A DNA stretch of 64,000 nucleotides from Turbatrix aceti (taxonomy: Eukaryota > Nematoda > Chromadorea > Rhabditida > Panagrolaimidae). Both the position numbers and the translations under genes were made by a program. Every line of letters starts with the position of its first letter. Position 1 is the stretch's first letter. Shown piece by piece: positions 58,188 to 64,000 of the stretch. The notes below the pieces were generated by a model. That model was not told the DNA's origin. It ran no database searches and saw only the letters and a list, made by a program, of their open reading frames with translations. The stretch spans positions 4,411,246 to 4,475,245 of the forward strand of contig OZ017770.1 in assembly GCA_963969345.1 (NCBI GenBank), in the 5' to 3' direction.

Positions 58188-61100
58188 TCACGCAACAATG
58201 GCTCGAAGTTTGATTTCTGGAGGCTCCATTTCGAAGTTCGAATCCATGATTTGGTACATTTTGTGAAGCTGAGCGTCGTTTTCGGGGCCAATGGACCAGA
58301 TGAGAGAGCAGAAGTTTGCCGCACGTGCGCGCAGCACAGCACGGTTCACGCAGGCCATTGCATGAAACAACTTTGCCGTTTCTGAAAAAAACACTTACTG
58401 TCAACCATGAAAACCCCTCAGGCAATCAACTTACCTTGTTCTTCGTTGTAAGACCCAATTTCGCCCTTGAGGTGGTTGAGAATGGCGCAACGTTCACTCA
58501 GACGGCATTGCTGCAGAGTCCGGATGGCATCCAGGAGTCCGTGCATCGTCTCGTGAATCCGAGGATCGAGGCGTTCCTGCTTGAGCTGTTCCATCTTCAG
58601 CAGAAGCGTCACGATGCGTGCGTGCTCTCTGAAGAAATCAACGACGAGACGATCGATTCTTGACGGCGCAGGAGGAAGACGAGGGATGGGCAGGTTGTTC
58701 GTAGAGCTGATCTTCTTTCCCAGGTTGTGACGAGCAAGTTCAGCCTCAGTCTTCTTGCGTTCCTTCTCGAGTCGACGGTAGTGATCCGTGCATTCGTCAA
58801 CCTTCTGGTGGAACTCAATGGACATCGGGTTTCGACGAGTTTGATACGGCGAAATCGAGGCTGCAGCAGCGGCAGCAGCAGTGGCAATGGACGCACGAGT
58901 TGGGTGCGTTGGAACCGGGGCGCCCAGAAGCATGTGGTAGACGTGTTCGTAAACACTTTGTTGGAGCTCCAGATTCTTGTGGTACCATTTGAGTTCGGCT
59001 TCATTGCACGACGATGAATTATGACTGAGCACCGATTGAGGAGGGCTAAGAGGCAGTTTTCGGGCCTGAGGAGGCATCATGTTGTTCTTATGAACTTGAG
59101 GAGGCTCACGGAGTTGTTGATGCTGAATAGGGGGCGAAAAAACGTTCTTCAACTAAAAAAATAAAAATAATAGCATTTAGTTTGTCCTCAAATGTATATA
59201 ACTCACAGATCGAGGACCAACTTCCGGCTCAGGATGAACCATGGACTGCTGCGATCTCTGCATGGGCATGGACTGCTGCGGTTGCTGCTGAGGGTAACCG
59301 TTGAACATTCCATTGTTCCAGACGTTGTAGCTGTTGACGACCTTTTTCTCATGAGTACCAGGCGAGTACGAGAGACGCTGATTGGGTTTTGCGTAGTTGT
59401 TGAACGCGTTAGAGTTGTGACCAAAGTCGTTAGTCAGGTGGTCGTTGGTCTGGGGGGACATCGCAGACGCCGGGTGCGCGTGTTTGGCCGACACGTGAGT
59501 CGGACGGGTCGAATTGCTAGCAGTCGGAGCAGCAAAGTGGTGACGTGATTCCCCGTTGAGGTTCAGTTTGGCGGCAAAATCTTGCAACAGGGTGTACTCG
59601 TTGTCGTTGTTGTACGTATCGTAGACGCTGTTCTGGGGCTTTGAGGTGCGTGATGGCTGGTGTCCGCGCCGAATGGGATCCGTATAGCCCATCGCGTTGT
59701 CGGCGTGTTGCCACGAATTCTGCTGCGGTTGTTGTTGATGCTGATGCGACGAGTGAATCATTGGGGATGTTGTAAGAAGCTCCGAGCGCAAACTATCATC
59801 GCTGCTGCTTGAAATCTGAAAAATACACATTTCTTTTGTATTTTTGTTGTAATTGTAAAATTTTATTTGTATTTGAATGTATGCTATTATCCAGCTCAGA
59901 AATAATATGTACAGTGTGCGATCACATTACGAGCATGAATTTTTTCATCAAGATGGTAGTACGACCGCTCACTCAGTTAAGAGCATTTAAACTAAATTGT
60001 CTTTTTTTTTCAATTCAAATAAAACATCTTGTGTGCAGCCTTTTTTTCCGGCCTTGCATCGTTTTTTCGACAGCACGAACGCAACCACCGTCACCTTTGT
60101 CGAGGGGAAGAAAAAACCATCGCCACCCGAGCTGTCAGGCGAGAAAGGTTCCATTCGGTGCCAGGCACAGACATCTCGAAATCACACGTGCTCTTCTTTT
60201 TTTGTGCACCAGAAAAAAAAAACTATAATTGAGCTGCCAGCAAAAGGATGGCCTTTCGCAAAGTTTAATGATGCTGACTACTTCAGAGGTGACTCAGACC
60301 CAGGAGTCGGGGTCAAAAATTTGGCCGACCCCCCCTTCGAAATAAAAAAAAACACTGTGCTTCATTTTTACTGAAGTCGTGGAATTGTTAACTACACTAG
60401 ATCAGAGTTCTTTGAATACTTTTTTGGGTAAAAAATTTTCTATTTGACAGTTGTTCATCAAAAATGACTTCCGGAATAAAAATCAAAAAAATCTTGATTG
60501 CGTTACTTTCCCGTGATAAATAGCAAGCATGTCAATCACGCACAAAACGGCGTCTATAAAACTTCATTGTGTTTCAAAAATTGGACAGTATCATTTAGAT
60601 AAAAAAAAATGAAAGAAAAATGACTACTGAAGTTTAAAAATTCTCTCTTGTTAGAATATGAGAAGACGCGGGGTTAGTAGGATCATGCTTAAACAAATAA
60701 ACACTACAAATAAACTGGAGCATTTCCGGTGACAATTTAAAACACTCTCGCTTGAAGAACAAAAAACAAAGAAATTTCATTGTAAGCTGAAAAATGACTG
60801 AAAGTATCGCAAATTCAAAGAAAAATACCGCACAATGACAAATGATACTAAAAATTGCTATCCTGTGTCCCATGATGTCATTTTTAGTCCATAATTAGTG
60901 TGTGAAAATGCAACAAACCTGGTCAACGGCGCTGCCCCATCCAGAGGAATCTGTCCACGAAGGCAAGTTATTCCCATCTTGCGGAATCGGAGTCCAGCAC
61001 GATTTAATGCCCAAGTTGTTTTTGGGTACAGCCGATGACGTTGGTTTCATGTCATTTCGACCACCTCCGGCAGTACAGTTCGTCCCGTACATCTGGCCAA

Positions 61101-61353
61101 TGGCTCCAAAATCGCTCGTCGATGACGTAGGTTGCTGATGAGGCGGATGGAAGTCATGCTTAATGTTGTTGAAATTTTCGGTAGGCAACGCGAAGAACGA
61201 TTCATTGAAGACGTCGTTGTGCGTCGCTTTTCGGGGCAAAAAAGACAAAGAATCGTCCGAATTTGACCCTTCCCAGTCGCTGTTGCTCCAAATGCTGGAC
61301 AGCGTCGAGGAATTGTGGAGAAAAGTTGGAGGATCAAAGCAGCCCACTGCCAT
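58188..61353 (-). CDS. MEIOC: MEIOC-family protein (YTHDC2 partner-like, meiotic/germline regulator)
   Basis: Exons 61353-60919, 59815-59207, 59152-58435 and 58381-58188; 651 residues with matching phases. The first two thirds are disordered, rich in Ser, Asn, Gln and Pro. The conserved C-terminal domain carries RRLEKERKKTEAELARH, then NLPIPRLPPAPSRIDRLVVD, REHARIVTLLLKMEQL and a final helical segment (AKLFHAMACVNRAVLRARAA). This is the coiled-coil block that defines MEIOC. In vertebrates MEIOC binds the RNA helicase YTHDC2 and promotes the meiotic prophase programme; that role here is inference. Acceptor TTTCCAG lies two bases before the ATG (61357-61356). Intron 1 is 1103 bp, the others 53-54 bp. 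A short poly-Ala tract sits in the third exon. I recognised the family from memory of its conserved block, without a search. Confidence 0.7.
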
Positions 61354-62052
61354 TTCTGGAAATCAGAGTAAAAAATTAGGCACAATGATTGGAAAACAAC
61401 ACGAAAACAACAAAGCAGACAGAAGTCTGTCGTGACTCAATCAATGCAAAAATGCGGCGCGACGACCCATACCCACTGATCAACCAATGTCAAAAACACA
61501 CGAGAAAAAGGAGTGTCGTCAAAAGTGGTCAGTAGACGAAAGAACACGTATGACGTGCAAAAGGGGGACAAAAAGAAAAGCTTAGCATTGGTTGTCCCAA
61601 CGAACGGTCGCGGATACAGCGCCTGACGGACGAAAATTCATTCGTGCGCTCGAATACTGAAAAACTTCGCAGGTAGAAAAATTTGTCTGATATTTGCTAT
61701 CGGAATAAGAAAAAAAAGAACGAGGTCAATAGGCAAAAAAACAATGCGCAGAATGGTTCTCTGCGTGGTAATGATGACGACAACATGTATCCACGAGGAA
61801 CTGTGTTGCCGTAGGGCAGAATCGCATATTTCAAGTGGATATTTTTGCAATTATCTTTGTTTTTTGTAATAAATGACAAAATAATACTGAACGTGCTTGT
61901 TCACCGATAAACATGTAAACCAAGAAGATATCGTGTGTCTCCTAATAATCTATCTGTATTTTTTTATGCAACGTCAATATCACACTGTTACCCTCAAGCC
62001 CATTTGTTTTTTTCTTCTCGCTCAATGACATGAAGAAAAACACAAGGCCCAT
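61354..62052. other. Upstream of the MEIOC-like gene
   Basis: About 700 bp with no gene, forming the presumed promoter side of the MEIOC-like gene up to the Mutator-like insertion. Confidence 0.4.
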
Positions 62053-63231
62053 GAACTAGGCGGTTTAGTGACACTACTCCTATTTTGACAACTCCTATTA
62101 TGACAACTCCTATTTTGACAACTCCTATTTTGACAACTTTTCACAGTCTTTCCTATTTTGTCAACCAATTCCTATTTTAACAACTTTTTAAAAAAAGGGT
62201 GCATTAGGGGTTGTTGCGTGCGCTGAAGACAACTGTGTTGTTGCCTGAGGGCATGGATGACTTTATCACGAGATATTATCATTTTTAGTGATATTTTTTT
62301 TGTAAAAAAACATTTTGTGTTTTATTTTTTGGAACAATTTTTTTGAACACAGTTAGTACTATTTGATTTTAGTTATGAATCAATTATTATTTAATTAGTC
62401 TGCTTTTGAGAGTCTTGCCTGTGCAAGTAAAAGAAATTGTTGAAAAGATTTTATTATGCCATTTTCAGTATTGTTTTCAAAAAAACAACAGCGATATTAT
62501 AAATTAACAATCTGATAAACACAAAATAACGGCTTAAGGGCTGTTACATTATCAATGAAAAATGTTCAAATATTTAAAACGAAAAAATGGGTTTCCAGTG
62601 TACGTTGTGCTCGGGGAAGAAAGAATGCTAACTCCAGATGATTCACCCACTTTGCAATTTTTGGTTCGTCCAAAAATTCGGTAAGCCTTAATGCCTGACA
62701 CCGTCGTAGTACCGCTTGCCGAAAATGGAAGACGCATGCTTTGACAATGTCGGCAAAAATGATCTTCAGAGCCCCCATTTTTTTTTTTTTTGATTTGAAA
62801 TTTGATGTTAGTACAAGTACTGAAATTTTTACTTCTTTACAGCACTTAAAAATCTGTAGATTTTTTCTTCTGAACCCTGCTTGATTTTTGGTCAAAATTC
62901 GTCTTATAATTTAAAAAAAACAAATCCAAATGTTTCGAATGTTATCACAAACTGCATTATATTTTTTTTCTGTTTTTTTACAAAAAAAAATATCACTAAA
63001 AATGATAATATCTCGTGATAAAGTCATCCATGCCCTCAGGCAACAACACAGTTGTCTTCAGCGCACGCAACAACCCCTAATGCACCCTTTTTTTAAAAAG
63101 TTGTTAAAATAGGAATTGGTTGACAAAATAGGAAAGACTGTGAAAAGTTGTCAAAATAGGAGTTGTCAAAATAGGAGTTGTCATAATAGGAGTTGTCAAA
63201 ATAGGAGTAGTGTCACTAAACCGAACTAGGC
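62053..63231. mobile_element. Mutator-like (MULE) element with long terminal inverted repeats
   Basis: The body, 62062-63222 (1161 bp), is bounded by terminal inverted repeats of about 250 bp (62062-62312 and 62971-63222) that match essentially base for base by eye. It is flanked by the 9-bp duplication GAACTAGGC at 62053-62061 and 63223-63231. Long inverted repeats plus a 9-bp duplication are the Mutator signature. The outer part of each repeat contains four tandem copies of ACTCCTATTTTGACA-type units, and the inner part a T/A-rich stretch. The centre carries a transposase remnant on the minus strand, so this is an internally deleted derivative. Confidence 0.9.
62566..62895 (-). pseudogene. 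MULE transposase fragment
   Basis: A 109-codon open frame inside the inverted-repeat element. Its middle, ALKIIFADIVKACVFHFRQ followed by AVLRRCQALRL, matches the C-x2-H-x2-Q block and following helix of MULE/FLYWCH-associated transposases. Upstream and downstream parts, including the catalytic acidic residues, are missing. It cannot encode an active enzyme. Confidence 0.65.
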
Positions 63232-64000
63232 TGCATGAGCTTTTTTTCTTTATCGCTCTTGCACTCATCTCCGTTTTCAAACAACAGTCAATTGAAATTT
63301 GTTTCATTGCCTAGAAGCCGATTTCTTGTGTATAGTATGCATTGTCGGATTTTAAGGAAAACATAATGGAGACAATAAAAATCGTAATAAATTCTAAAAA
63401 AAATAATCTTTTTTTCTAAAAAAAAAGAATTTTTAATGTTCTAAAAATTTCAACTTAACGGGTTTTTTTCAAAATAAAATTCCACGTCTAAAAATTAGAA
63501 CAGAAAAAAATTGAAAATGGTTGTTCGCCCCAGAAGGGATGAAAACGAACTGTAAAAAACAAGCCTTACTAATTTGTTAAAACTTCTTGACAACCAAGTA
63601 CCTCTTAATTTACACTACTACTGTTGATTTCAGTTGCGCTCATTGAGAGAAAACAAAAAAAGAACAGCAACAAATGAGGCTAATCATGAGCATAATCAAA
63701 TACTGATGCTTTTCTTTCTTCTCTACCGCTTTTTTTTATTTTTTAAAACAATTTCTTGACTGTGTATTTTTTGTGTTATGCGAGTTTGGTTGGTATTCTC
63801 TTTTTGCGATGAAGGCGGAGTGTGGCAGGCCACAGGGTTGTACCAGACACTGCCTGACACATTGGTTTGGTAGTGGCCGAACACGCAACTTTAACGAGGG
63901 TGAAAGTGAATGGAGACCTTCGACGTAAATAAAAAACGAAAAGAGAGGCCAGAGTGCTGCAGGGCCGAAGTATAGACCGGGAGTGAAGAGAAGGAGAGAG
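63232..64000. other. Window end, no supported gene
   Basis: AT-rich DNA that becomes more mixed after 63.78 kb, ending in a GAGA-rich stretch. No exon can be supported. Confidence 0.4.

Noticed and set aside
1..64000. CRISPR arrays, bacterial operons, rRNA or intact tRNA genes
   Set aside because: No regularly spaced repeats, ribosome-binding sites, rRNA similarity or complete cloverleaf was seen; the window is eukaryotic nuclear DNA.

Overview
The window is eukaryotic and reads as a compact-intron animal genome, most likely a nematode. Almost all introns inside genes are 43-97 bp with GT...(T)nCAG borders. Several genes carry a strong TTTCAG-type acceptor a few bases upstream of the start codon, as expected for spliced-leader trans-splicing. 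The gene content (NR4A nuclear receptor, GluCl-like channel, nemo-like kinase) fits an ecdysozoan. Nematode is the best guess, but another ecdysozoan such as a tardigrade is not excluded. Gene models were built by hand: ORF fragments were joined only where donor, acceptor, codon phase and family homology agreed.

Layout: 0.3-0.8 kb, a small inverted-repeat element. 4.4-5.2 kb (+), a four-exon serine-rich gene of unknown function. 6.3-11.2 kb (+), NR4A with two alternative first exons. 11.7-13.4 kb (-), a GluCl-like Cys-loop channel. 14.0-15.45 kb, a 5'-truncated RTE-like retrotransposon with an 11-bp target duplication. 17.84-21.18 kb, a complete BEL/Pao-type LTR element carrying only gag. 21.2-33.7 kb, no recognisable gene. 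33.7-39.1 kb (+), NLK. 40.6-43.5 kb (-), glutaminase. 45.2-46.0 kb, a tRNA-like module followed by a hAT-type MITE. 46.2-47.3 kb (-), a two-exon gene joining a RING finger to a degenerate Ras-like domain. 47.3-51.5 kb, no recognisable gene. 51.5-52.7 kb (-), dihydroceramide desaturase. 53.2-54.5 kb (-), mitochondrial ribosomal protein L1. 55.1-57.0 kb (+), rabenosyn-5, head-to-head with the L1 gene. 58.2-61.4 kb (-), a MEIOC-family protein. 62.05-63.23 kb, a Mutator-like inverted-repeat element with a 9-bp target duplication and a transposase remnant.

The host genes do not form a pathway. They are unlinked housekeeping, signalling and neuronal genes interspersed with at least five mobile elements of different classes, most still bounded by intact target-site duplications. 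The most unusual gene is the RING/pseudo-GTPase fusion at 46.2-47.3 kb. The structures most worth checking next are the Mutator-like and hAT-like elements, the 9-residue loop C extension in the channel and the 6-residue insertion in the NR4A DNA-binding domain.
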